Shown here one piece after another: positions 34,799-45,389 of a stretch of 45,992 nucleotides of DNA. Under the pieces are notes generated by a model. The model did no database searches and was not told the DNA's origin. It saw nothing but the letters and a program-made list of their open reading frames with translations. How positions within the stretch are numbered: position 1 is the first letter of the stretch; the number at the start of each line of letters is the position of its first letter. Source of the stretch: Helicobacter cetorum (GTDB taxonomy: Bacteria; Campylobacterota; Campylobacteria; Campylobacterales; DZAY01); the NCBI GenBank assembly GCA_022729735.1, contig DZAY01000019.1, forward strand, positions 1 to 45,992. The letters run 5' to 3'. Position numbers and translations under genes: made by a program.

Positions 34799-35389
34799 AT
34801 GAAGTTTTCTAAGTTTTTATTATCTGCATCTCTTGCATTAGCACTTAGCCAAAATCTATTTGCAGAAGCATTTGTTATGGATAAGACACATACAAGTGTT
34901 GATTTTAGTGTAAAACATTTAATGATTAGCAATGTAAAAGGGACATTTAAAGATTTTGATGGAACTTTGGATTTTGATATAAAAAAAGGTGAAATTAAAA
35001 AGTTAGAAGCAGTTGTTAAAATTGATTCTATTGATACAGCAAATGAGAAGAGAGATGACCATTTAAGAAATGAAGATTTTTTTGATGTTAAAAAGTTTCC
35101 AGAAATGAAGTTTGTTAGCTCAAAATTTGTTAAAAGTGGTGAAAGTGGAAAGTTAGAAGGTGATTTAACAATTAAAAATATTACTAAAAAAGTAGTTTTT
35201 GATGTTGAAATTGGTGGAATTGTAAAAGACCCTTGGGGAAATACAAAACTTGGTTTAACTCTAAGTAGCAAAATTAAGAGAAGTGATTTTGGTATAATTT
35301 GGAATAAAGCATTAGAAGCTGGTGGAGTTGCTGTATCTGATGAGGTTAAAATTAGTGTTGAGTATGAAGGAGCATTGAAAAAAGAGTAA
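34799..35389 (+). CDS. YceI-family periplasmic lipid-binding protein
   Basis: A 196-aa exported protein with a signal peptide (about 1-22, ending NLFA) and a YceI lipocalin-like barrel that binds polyprenoid chains; homologues are induced by acid, base or host contact, depending on species. Typical stretches are MDKTHTSVDFSVKHLMISNVKG, FDVKKFPEMKFVS and RSDFGIIWNK. ATG 34796 and 34799 are adjacent; 34799 is five bases from AAGGAGG and is preferred. It is a single-gene unit with its own promoter and terminator. Confidence 0.92.
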   Translation: MKFSKFLLSASLALALSQNLFAEAFVMDKTHTSVDFSVKHLMISNVKGTFKDFDGTLDFDIKKGEIKKLEAVVKIDSIDTANEKRDDHLRNEDFFDVKKFPEMKFVSSKFVKSGESGKLEGDLTIKNITKKVVFDVEIGGIVKDPWGNTKLGLTLSSKIKRSDFGIIWNKALEAGGVAVSDEVKISVEYEGALKKE

Positions 35390-35403
35390 CTTTACTCTTT
35401 TTT
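35378..35403 (+). terminator. Rho-independent terminator after yceI
   Basis: AAAAAAGAGTAA (35378-35389) and TTACTCTTTTTT (35392-35403) are perfect 12-bp arms around two bases, and the stem includes the stop codon. The right arm supplies the T-run. Confidence 0.85.
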
Positions 35404-35434
35404 CCCATTTTTATTTCTACTAATCTACTCTCTT

Positions 35435-35465
35435 TATAATCATTTTTGTTTTTCTTTGATACAAT
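35435..35465 (+). promoter_or_regulatory. candidate promoters of the hisZ-purA-carA unit
   Basis: Two -10-like boxes precede hisZ: TATAAT at 35435-35440 and TACAAT at 35460-35465 (within TGATACAAT), 53 and 28 bp before the GTG start. Either could drive the following unit; the second leaves a short leader containing AAAAAAGG. Confidence 0.45.
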
Positions 35466-35492
35466 TTTTAAAAACATCAAAAAAGGTAAGCT

Positions 35493-37988
<2,496 letters not shown>

Positions 37989-37992
<4 letters not shown>

Positions 37993-38627
37993 AAAAATCT
38001 ATATATTTACTATTAATAATTTCTAATATTTTTGCCCAAGATAGTCAATTAATTGATTGTAATCAGATTTTTAATGCAAGAAAAGAAGAGCTTATGCGAG
38101 AAATTGACAAAATTGATGAGCAACAACAAGCTCTTCAAGCACTTCAGAGTGCAACTCAAGCACTTCTTGATAAAAGAGAAGAAGCTCTCAAAAAAAAAGA
38201 GAGTGATATAAATGCAACTTTATTAATTATTAATAAAAAAGAGAAAGAGATTAGAGGTATGCTTGATGAAAACAAAAAAGTTTTGGAAAATATAAAAGCT
38301 GCAAAAGATGATAAGATTGCTGAAGTTTATGCAAAAATGAAACCATCAGCTGCTGCAAATATTATTTCAGCTATGCCAGAATCACAAGCAGCTGCGGTTT
38401 TGTTTGCTCTTTCACCAAAACAAATTGGTGCAATTCTACCTAAAATTCCAAGCGATAAAGCTTCAATTCTTACAGATTTAATTAAAAAAGGACCTCCATT
38501 TGAGTATAAAGCTGTGGATTCGGCAAAAGAGCAGATACAAAAATTTGAGTATAAAATTGATGAAACAGCAGATAAAGTAGATAAAATAGATAAGTTAAAT
38601 TTAGAGTTTCCAAAAGGTAAAATATAA
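37989..38627 (+). CDS. MotE-like periplasmic flagellar protein (MgtE N-like domain)
   Basis: A 212-aa exported protein: signal peptide (about 1-15), a long coiled coil (about 30-110) and a C-terminal MgtE-N-like module with KMKPSAAANIISAMPESQAAAVLFALSPKQ broken into helical pairs, ending PKIPSDKASILTDLI. MotE proteins of this type act as chaperone or stator-support factors for the flagellar motor; in Campylobacter the homologue is in the same place after the fliJ-like gene. ATG overlaps the previous stop. Confidence 0.7.
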
Positions 38628-38694
38628 ATTTCATTAGCAATTTACCTTTTTTTAACTACAATTCCAATATAAAAAAACTTTTAAGGTAACTCAA

Positions 38695-39246
38695 ATGAGA
38701 TTAAGATTGCCACATGCACCATACATTGCAAATAAAATTTCTATCGATATTTTAAATTCCAAATTTGTTGATATAACAAGCAATATAGATGATATTAAGC
38801 GAGTTGCAACGGCTATAATTGAGAAAGATATAAAAAAAGAGATGGCTTTAGAAGAACGAGTTAGAGAGATTTTAGAAGATAATGAAGATGAGATTGAGTT
38901 TATGAAAATAGACCAAAAACAGCTCTTTTTTATGGCTAAAAAGAGATTAGCTCAAGAGTTTAGTTTCATTATTGAAAGAGAAGAGAGATATAATGATGTA
39001 GCTCATCAGATTTTAGATGTTTTGTTAAATGAGGATATTATAGATTTTAGGGTTTCTGAAAATAGAGTCAAAAATCTTATTTACAAAGCAATTGATGGGT
39101 ATTTAAAGGGATTTGAAGATATTGAAGAGTTGGTATTGAAGCGAATAGATAATTATAAACGAAAGCTTGTGCCTGGAACAGAGGAGTATGAATTGGTATT
39201 CCAAAAGCTATACGAAGATGAGTTAAATAAAAGAGGTCTATACTAA
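38695..39246 (+). CDS. DUF507 family protein
   Basis: A 183-aa acidic, helical, soluble protein of the DUF507 family, recognised by MRLRLPHAPYIANKI at the start and the late VPGTEEYELVFQKLYEDEL. No function is established. The family is common in Campylobacterota and Deltaproteobacteria, usually upstream of carA, as here (10 bp gap). AAGG lies 8 bp before ATG. The internal duplication suggested by two similar helical halves (about 1-90 and 91-183) is typical of long members. Confidence 0.85.
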   Translation: MRLRLPHAPYIANKISIDILNSKFVDITSNIDDIKRVATAIIEKDIKKEMALEERVREILEDNEDEIEFMKIDQKQLFFMAKKRLAQEFSFIIEREERYNDVAHQILDVLLNEDIIDFRVSENRVKNLIYKAIDGYLKGFEDIEELVLKRIDNYKRKLVPGTEEYELVFQKLYEDELNKRGLY

Positions 39247-39256
39247 GGAGATTTTT

Positions 39257-40381
39257 ATGAAAACCTGTTATATCTATTTAGAGAATGGTATATTTTTAGA
39301 AGCAAAAAGCTTTGGAGCAGATGGTAGTAGTGTTGGTGAGATAGTTTTTAATACATCTTTGAGTGGTTATCAAGAGATAATTACAGACCCAAGTTATGCA
39401 GGACAGTTTATAACTTTTACAATGCCAGAAATTGGAATAGTTGGAGTTAATTCAAATGATTGTGAAAGTTCAAAAGTTTTTGCAAAGGGTGTTATTGTTA
39501 GGTCTTATAATGAAAATTACTCAAACTTTAGAGCAGAAGAGTCTTTGGGTGCATTTCTCAAAAAGCATAATATTATAGGAATTACAAATATTGATACAAG
39601 ATTTTTAACAAAAACTCTTCGAGAAGAAGGTGCTATGATGATGATAGCAAGCACAGAAATAAGCGATAAAGATGAGTTAGCAAATATGCTAAAAAACTCA
39701 CCTCGAATTGAACATATCAACTATATAAAAGAGGTTAGCACAAAAAATAGTTACACTCATCAAAAATCTGTTTGGGATTTTAGTGAGATGGGTTATAAAA
39801 CTCCAACAAATGAGCGAAAAAAAATTATTGCTTTTGATTTTGGAATAAAACAAAATATCTTAAATGAGCTAACAAATGTAAATTTAGATATAGAAGTTGT
39901 GCCAGAAAATACAAATGCAGAATATATAATCAATAAATTTGATAAAGGTGAAATACATGGTGTATTTTTATCAAATGGACCAGGAGACCCTTTGGTATTA
40001 AGTGATATAGTGTGTGAAGTTAAAAAGTTGATTGTTAAAAAAATACCAATTGGAGCAATATGTTTAGGACATCAAATTTTATCAATTGCTCACGGATATA
40101 ATACATATAAGTTAAAATTTGGACATCATGGTGGAAACCATCCAATTAAAAATTTAGCTAATGGTTCTGTTGAAATTTCTGCTCAAAATCATAACTATTC
40201 TGTGCCAGAAGAGATTAAAGAAATAGCAGAAGTAACACATATAAATCTATTTGATGGAACTTATGAAGGATTGAGATACAAAGAGTCTCCAATTGTATCA
40301 GTTCAACATCATCCAGAAGCAAGTCCAGGTCCTAATGAAGGAAAATATATCTTTAAAGAGTTTGCAAAACTTATGAATTAA
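39257..40381 (+). CDS. carA: carbamoyl-phosphate synthase small subunit
   Basis: A 374-aa glutaminase subunit supplying ammonia to CarB for pyrimidine and arginine synthesis. Features: FNTSLSGYQEIITDPSYAGQ, the class I amidotransferase nucleophile in GAICLGHQILS, HGGNHPI, and the His-Glu of the triad in VQHHPEASPGP. Full length. AAGGAG precedes ATG. The last gene of the hisZ-to-carA unit; a 12-bp inverted repeat follows. Confidence 0.96.
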   Translation: MKTCYIYLENGIFLEAKSFGADGSSVGEIVFNTSLSGYQEIITDPSYAGQFITFTMPEIGIVGVNSNDCESSKVFAKGVIVRSYNENYSNFRAEESLGAFLKKHNIIGITNIDTRFLTKTLREEGAMMMIASTEISDKDELANMLKNSPRIEHINYIKEVSTKNSYTHQKSVWDFSEMGYKTPTNERKKIIAFDFGIKQNILNELTNVNLDIEVVPENTNAEYIINKFDKGEIHGVFLSNGPGDPLVLSDIVCEVKKLIVKKIPIGAICLGHQILSIAHGYNTYKLKFGHHGGNHPIKNLANGSVEISAQNHNYSVPEEIKEIAEVTHINLFDGTYEGLRYKESPIVSVQHHPEASPGPNEGKYIFKEFAKLMN

Positions 40382-40387
40382 CACTAC

Positions 40388-40433
40388 TTTAACACTCCTT
40401 TTTTATAATCTCAAAAAAATTAGGAGTGTTAAA
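40388..40433 (+). repeat. 12-bp inverted repeat enclosing a promoter and masking a ribosome binding site
   Basis: TTTAACACTCCT (40388-40399) and AGGAGTGTTAAA (40422-40433) are perfect inverted arms separated by 22 bp. The right arm is the ribosome binding site of the copper receptor (AGGAG, seven bases before its TTG), and the spacer holds TATAAT. In a read-through carA transcript the arms would pair and hide the ribosome binding site; a transcript from the internal promoter would start after the left arm and be free. Confidence 0.7.
40404..40409 (+). promoter_or_regulatory. -10 box of the copper receptor gene
   Basis: TATAAT between the arms of the 40388-40433 inverted repeat. Initiation about 7 bp downstream (near 40416) would leave an 18-nt leader carrying AGGAG. 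Confidence 0.55.
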
Positions 40434-42437
40434 TTGAAAAAACTCATACCACTATCATTAATCACAATCATATCTTTAAATGCTTCATCTCTTCAAACTA
40501 TTTTAGTTGAAGAAAAATATGAACAAAGCAATTCAAAAGATATAGAAAATGCAAATATAAGAGCCATGGACATAGGTGATATTTTATCAAAAAATTTAAC
40601 CACAATATCTCATATTAGAAAAGCTGGAATAGCAAATGATATTGTTTTGCGAGGACTTAGTAAAGATAATATCAATGTATTGATTGATGAGCAAAGAGTT
40701 TGTGGAGCTTGTCCAAATAGAATGGACCCACCAAGTTTTCACATTAGCCAATCATTAGTTGAAAGTGTGGAAATAAAAGAAGGACCTTTTGATGTAGAAA
40801 ATAGTGGTTCTATGGGAGGAGTTGTAAATATTAAAACGGCTACTCCAAAAGATGGAATATTTGGAGAAGTTTTGGCTAAAGTTGTAAGTTTTGGATATTA
40901 TGAAGGAGCAATTAAAGCAAATGTAGGAAGTGAAAGTGCAAAAGTCTTGATGAGTTATGATTATAAACAATCAGACCCTTATAAAACAGGAGCAGATATA
41001 AAAATAAGTGATATATATCCACAAAATAGTCCAAATAGATATATAAAAGATGATAAATATAGTGTAGCAAACTATACAATTAAGTCTCAATTTAATCCAA
41101 ATAAAAACTCTACTTTAAATATTAATGGCTCATATAATGATGCCAATGATATTCTTTATCCAGCACTTAAGATGGATGCTTTATATGATAGAACAACTCA
41201 AGTAAGTGCTGATTACAGATACAATTTTGATGGTTTAGTTAAGAATATTATAGTTTCAGCTTATACAAATAGTGTAGAACACGATATGCGAGATAGTTTG
41301 AGAGCAAGTTCTGCAAATTTTAGCAGTGGTTTTAGTATGAAAACTGTTGCAGATACAACTACAACAGGAGCTAAAGTTACAACAGAATTGAAAGATTTAA
41401 AACTTGGTATTGATTATATTAGTAGAAATTGGGTTGCTGATAACTATTTAATGGGTGGGAAATATCTGAATAATATGATACCAGATGTTGATATTAATAC
41501 AATTGGCACATTTATTAAACATGAGTTAAAAAAAGATAATTTTAAAATAGATAGTGGTTTAAGATTAGATTTTGTATCTTCAAAAGCAAATGAAAAAGTT
41601 GATGCAATTGAGTTAAAAAGAGGAGTAGTTGATACCTCTCCAAATGATACAATGGTTAGTGGAAATGCTATTTTTACATACTACTTAAATGATGATACAG
41701 ATGTATTTATTGGAGTTGGACATTCACAAAGAACACCAGATGCCCAAGAACGATTTATGAATTTAAAACGACCAATAATGGGTAAAATGGAGCCAAACTT
41801 AAATAGCTTTTGGATAGGTAATCCAGATTTAAAACCTACAAAAAATAGTGAGTTAGATATTGGTATAAGTGCTGATTTAAATAGTTTAACATATTCTATC
41901 AAAGGTTTTTATAGTATGTTAAATGATTATATTACACTGGATAGTTTTAATAATAATGGAGTAGATAAAACTATAACATACTCAAATATTGATGCCATAA
42001 TTTATGGAGCAACTATCAATTTAGGTTATAATATTGATAATTTATTTGCAAAATCTTCAATAACTACTCAAAGAGGAAAAAGAGATGATGATAGTTCAAA
42101 AGATAAAGATTTAGCAGAAATTCCACCATTAAAAGCAAATCTTCAAATTGGTTATGAAGATAAAAAACTATTAGCAATGTTGGAGTTTCAAGGAGCAACA
42201 TCACAAAGTAGAATTAATGAAGAGTTAGGAGAAAAAGAGATAGCAGGTTATATTATTGAGAATATTAAATTCTCTTATAATCTTAATAAAAATATCAAAT
42301 TTGATATAGCAGTAGATAATCTATTTGATAAAGATTATGCTATCCATAATTCATATATTAGAGACCCTTTTAGCTCTGGAATTGTTGTAAATGAGCCACA
42401 AAGAACATATTATGGAGCAGTAAAATATAGTTTTTAA
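40434..42437 (+). CDS. TonB-dependent copper receptor, OprC/NosA type
   Basis: A 667-aa outer-membrane receptor: signal peptide (1-18), plug domain (about 35-140) and 22-strand barrel ending in KYSF. The plug has DIVLRGLSKDNINVLIDEQR followed by CGACPNRMDPP and GSMGGVVNIKTA, hallmarks of the OprC/NosA copper receptors. The copper site known from OprC, C-x3-M plus H-x-M, appears as C93-x3-M97 and H283-x-M285, with nearly the same separation as in OprC. It thus probably imports copper. It starts at TTG, set by AGGAG. A thioredoxin-like gene and the copper-containing cbb3 oxidase follow. Confidence 0.85.
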   Translation: MKKLIPLSLITIISLNASSLQTILVEEKYEQSNSKDIENANIRAMDIGDILSKNLTTISHIRKAGIANDIVLRGLSKDNINVLIDEQRVCGACPNRMDPPSFHISQSLVESVEIKEGPFDVENSGSMGGVVNIKTATPKDGIFGEVLAKVVSFGYYEGAIKANVGSESAKVLMSYDYKQSDPYKTGADIKISDIYPQNSPNRYIKDDKYSVANYTIKSQFNPNKNSTLNINGSYNDANDILYPALKMDALYDRTTQVSADYRYNFDGLVKNIIVSAYTNSVEHDMRDSLRASSANFSSGFSMKTVADTTTTGAKVTTELKDLKLGIDYISRNWVADNYLMGGKYLNNMIPDVDINTIGTFIKHELKKDNFKIDSGLRLDFVSSKANEKVDAIELKRGVVDTSPNDTMVSGNAIFTYYLNDDTDVFIGVGHSQRTPDAQERFMNLKRPIMGKMEPNLNSFWIGNPDLKPTKNSELDIGISADLNSLTYSIKGFYSMLNDYITLDSFNNNGVDKTITYSNIDAIIYGATINLGYNIDNLFAKSSITTQRGKRDDDSSKDKDLAEIPPLKANLQIGYEDKKLLAMLEFQGATSQSRINEELGEKEIAGYIIENIKFSYNLNKNIKFDIAVDNLFDKDYAIHNSYIRDPFSSGIVVNEPQRTYYGAVKYSF

Positions 42438-42477
42438 TTTCAAATTAGGGTAAAATTAGTATAAAAAAGGGGTCTTT

Positions 42478-42846
42478 ATGAGAATGCTATTTTTTATATC
42501 AATTTTTACCTTTTTATTAAGTGGTGCTGAAATAAATGTCATCAAAGATTTTAATAAGGCAAAAGAGTTAGCAAAAATAGAAAAAAAAGATGTTATGTTG
42601 ATGATTGTAACTAAATCGTGTCCATGGTGTGTGAAAATGAAAAATACAACATTTAAAGATGAAAAAATTTTAAATATTATAAAAAGTAGATATATATTTG
42701 TTGAACTCAATAAAGATAGCGACGAAATACCACATTTTGCGAGATTTGTGCCAACGATATTTATATATCAAAATGAAGAATTGATTGATGAAATTATTGG
42801 ATTTAAAAATAGTGAAGAGTTTTTAAAAATTTTAGAAATTAATTAA
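42478..42846 (+). CDS. exported thioredoxin-like protein
   Basis: A 122-aa protein with a signal peptide or anchor (about 1-17), then a thioredoxin fold: catalytic KSC48PWC51VKM, cis-Pro loop VPTIFIY and FKNSEEFLKIL. This resembles the small SoxW/DsbE-like thioredoxins of the periplasm. It is not Sco-like (no C-x3-C). Position 40 bp after the copper receptor and before ccoN suggests reducing cysteines during cytochrome c or copper-centre assembly, which is inference. Confidence 0.8.
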   Translation: MRMLFFISIFTFLLSGAEINVIKDFNKAKELAKIEKKDVMLMIVTKSCPWCVKMKNTTFKDEKILNIIKSRYIFVELNKDSDEIPHFARFVPTIFIYQNEELIDEIIGFKNSEEFLKILEIN

Positions 42847-42877
42847 ATATACTTTCAAATAAGTTGGAATATAGTCC

Positions 42878-42903
42878 TTTTAGTTTAAATTATAAAACTA
42901 AAA
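42878..42903. repeat. 9-bp inverted repeat after the thioredoxin-like gene
   Basis: TTTTAGTTT (42878-42886) and AAACTAAAA (42895-42903) are perfect arms 8 bp apart. It could end transcription weakly, but no T-run follows on the plus strand, so the role is open. Confidence 0.35.
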
Positions 42904-42948
42904 ATAGATATTTGAATAGTTTTAAGCTACTTATTAAAAATTTCAAAC

Positions 42949-42954
42949 TATAAT
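42949..42954 (+). promoter_or_regulatory. -10 box of the ccoNOQP operon
   Basis: TATAAT 51 bp upstream of the ccoN start, with GGGAGG as ribosome binding site just before the start codon. No FNR-like palindrome (TTGAT-N4-ATCAA) was seen nearby. Confidence 0.5.
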
Positions 42955-43005
42955 TTTGTTTCCTAAGTGGTTTTCACTGGTTGAAAAAATTATGGGAGGT
43001 AGTAT

Positions 43006-44475
43006 ATGCAAGCTAATAATGCTGCATTGGAGTATGACTATACGGTTGCCAAATACTTTTTGTATACAACAATTTTATTTGGTATTATTGGTATGGCTAT
43101 AGGTGTTCTTATAGCATATCAAATGGCTTTCCCTGGTCTAAATAATTTAGCAGGAGAATATGGTACATTTAGTAGGTTAAGACCTCTACATACAAGTGGT
43201 GTTATCTTTGGTTTCTCTCTTAGTGGTATTTTCGCAAGTTGGTACTATATTGGACAGAGAGTATTAAAGGTTTCTTTAAATGAATATCCATTCTTAAAAG
43301 TTGTAGCTCAACTTCATTTTTGGATATATTTAGCATTGATGTTAGTTGCTGTTGTAACTCTATTTGCAGGTCTTTCAACTTCAAAAGAGTATTCAGAACT
43401 TGTTTGGCCTTTAGATTTAGTTGTAGTTGTGGTGTGGGTTCTGTGGGGAGTTAGTATATTTGGCTTAATTGGTGTTAGAAGAGAAAGAACTCTTTATATA
43501 TCAATTTGGTATTTTATAGCTTCTTTCTTAGCTGTTTCTGCACTATTTATTTTAAATAATCTTGCAATTCCTACGGCTTTAGTTTCAGGAGCTGGTAGTT
43601 GGTATCATTCTGTATCTTTATATGCAGGAACTAATGATGCTTTAGTTCAATGGTGGTTTGGACATAATGCTGTTGCATTCGTCTTTACAGTTCCAATTGT
43701 TGCAATGATTTATTATTTTCTTCCAAAAGAGTCTGGACAACCAATTTTCTCATATAAGTTGTCATTATTATCTTTTTGGGGTCTATTATTTGTTTATGTT
43801 TGGGCTGGTGGTCACCATCTAATCTACTCTACTGTTCCAGATTGGATGCAAACTATGGGTTCAATATTCTCTGTTATTCTTATCTTACCATCTTGGGGTT
43901 CAGCAATTAATATGCTTTTAACTATGAGAGGTCAGTGGAATCAAGTAAAAGAAAATCCATTAATTAAATTTATGGTTTTAGCTTCAACTTTCTATATGTT
44001 ATCAACTTTAGAAGGACCAATTCAGTCTATTAAATCAGTTAATGCTTTAGCTCACTTTACAGATTGGATTCCAGGACATGTTCATGATGGAACACTTGGA
44101 TGGGTTGGATTTATGATTATGGCAGCGATGTTCCATATGACACCTCGAATGTTTAAAAGAGAGATTTATTCTAAAAAAATGATGGAATCTCAATTTTGGA
44201 TTCAAACTGTAGGTATCGTATTATACTTCTCAAGTATGTGGATAGCTGGAATTACTCAAGGTATGATGTGGAGAGCAACAGATGAGTTTGGTAATTTAGC
44301 ATACTCATTTATAGATACTGTAACTGTTCTTATTCCATACTATGCTATAAGAGCAACAGGTGGATTACTATATTTAATAGGTTTCTTTATGTTTGCTTAT
44401 AATATCTACAAAACAATTACTGCTGCAAAGGCTATTGAAAAAGAGCCTCAAAATGCAACTCCATTAGCAGCATAA
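43006..44475 (+). CDS. ccoN: cbb3-type cytochrome c oxidase subunit I
   Basis: A 489-aa catalytic subunit with about 12 membrane helices, holding low-spin heme b, heme b3 and CuB; reduces O2 with high affinity and pumps protons. His-bearing motifs seen are RPLHTSGVIFGF, WWFGHNAV (CuB region), WAGGHHLIYSTVPDWMQ (paired His of CuB) and IPGHVHDGTLGWVGF plus AMFHMTPR. Full length. GGGAGG precedes ATG. First gene of ccoNOQP, which receives copper that the receptor at 40434 may import. Confidence 0.97.
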   Translation: MQANNAALEYDYTVAKYFLYTTILFGIIGMAIGVLIAYQMAFPGLNNLAGEYGTFSRLRPLHTSGVIFGFSLSGIFASWYYIGQRVLKVSLNEYPFLKVVAQLHFWIYLALMLVAVVTLFAGLSTSKEYSELVWPLDLVVVVVWVLWGVSIFGLIGVRRERTLYISIWYFIASFLAVSALFILNNLAIPTALVSGAGSWYHSVSLYAGTNDALVQWWFGHNAVAFVFTVPIVAMIYYFLPKESGQPIFSYKLSLLSFWGLLFVYVWAGGHHLIYSTVPDWMQTMGSIFSVILILPSWGSAINMLLTMRGQWNQVKENPLIKFMVLASTFYMLSTLEGPIQSIKSVNALAHFTDWIPGHVHDGTLGWVGFMIMAAMFHMTPRMFKREIYSKKMMESQFWIQTVGIVLYFSSMWIAGITQGMMWRATDEFGNLAYSFIDTVTVLIPYYAIRATGGLLYLIGFFMFAYNIYKTITAAKAIEKEPQNATPLAA

Positions 44476-44489
44476 GGGAGGAGAATATA

Positions 44490-45158
44490 ATGTTTCATTG
44501 GTTAGAAAAAAATCCATTTTTATTTGCTGTAGCTGTATTTGTGGTTTTCTCAATAGCAGGTTTGGTAGATATTCTACCTCACTTTGCTAAAGCTTCAAGA
44601 CCAGTAGAAGGACAACAGCCTTACTCTCTATTGGCACTTGCAGGAAGACAAGTTTATATCAAGGATAGTTGTAATGCTTGTCACTCTCAATTAATCAGAC
44701 CATTTAAATCTGAAACAGATAGATATGGAACTTACTCATTAAGTGGTGAATATGCTTATGATAGACCATTTTTATGGGGTTCAAAAAGAACTGGTCCAGA
44801 TTTAATGAGAGTTGGAAATTATCGTTCAACAGATTGGCATGAAAATCATATGTATGAACCAGCTTCAGTAGTTCCTGGCTCTATTATGCCAGCATACAAG
44901 CATATGTTTTCAAATAATATAGATATGGATACAGTTTATGCTGAAGCTTATACTGTAAAATCTGTATTTAATGTTCCATATAATCAAGCAGGTATGCCAA
45001 GTATTGGTGCAAATGTTGAAGAAGCTAGAAAACTTATGTTGGCCGAAGCTGAAGCAATTGTTGCTGGAATGAAAACACAAGATGTAAAAGATGCTTTGAA
45101 AAATGGAGAGATTAAAGAGATAGTGGCTCTGATTGCCTATTTAAATAGTCTAAAGTAG
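44490..45158 (+). CDS. ccoO: cbb3-type cytochrome c oxidase subunit II (monoheme cytochrome c)
   Basis: A 222-aa membrane-anchored cytochrome c (helix about 9-27) passing electrons to CcoN. The heme c site is C61NAC64H65, with the likely axial Met in GSIMPAYKHMF. WHENHMYEP is conserved in CcoO. GGGAGGAG precedes ATG, 14 bp after ccoN. Confidence 0.96.
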   Translation: MFHWLEKNPFLFAVAVFVVFSIAGLVDILPHFAKASRPVEGQQPYSLLALAGRQVYIKDSCNACHSQLIRPFKSETDRYGTYSLSGEYAYDRPFLWGSKRTGPDLMRVGNYRSTDWHENHMYEPASVVPGSIMPAYKHMFSNNIDMDTVYAEAYTVKSVFNVPYNQAGMPSIGANVEEARKLMLAEAEAIVAGMKTQDVKDALKNGEIKEIVALIAYLNSLK

Positions 45159-45164
45159 TTTGAG

Positions 45165-45389
45165 ATGGATATAGGTGAGATACAAGCATATGCATATTTT
45201 GCTTCTGTTGTTATCTTAACAATATTACTATATTGGTATATATTTTCTCTATACTATAATGATAAAAAAGGTAAAACGAATTACGAAAAGTTTTCGAGAA
45301 TGGCATTAGATGATGAGTTAAATTCTCCAGTAGTTGATGATTTCACAGAAGAAGAGAAAAAAGCTAAGAAAAAAGGAGCGGGTCAATGA
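45165..45389 (+). CDS. ccoQ: cbb3-type oxidase small subunit CcoQ
   Basis: A 74-aa protein with one membrane helix (about 9-29) and a charged cytoplasmic tail rich in Lys and Glu, at the fixed place between ccoO and ccoP. CcoQ helps stabilise the complex. ATG 6 bp after the ccoO stop; its stop overlaps the ccoP start. Confidence 0.88.
   Translation: MDIGEIQAYAYFASVVILTILLYWYIFSLYYNDKKGKTNYEKFSRMALDDELNSPVVDDFTEEEKKAKKKGAGQ

Noticed and set aside
34774-35271. 165-codon minus-strand frame opposite yceI
   Set aside because: Shadow of a well-conserved gene; composition (Ser, Phe, Leu rich) and lack of start signals argue against it.
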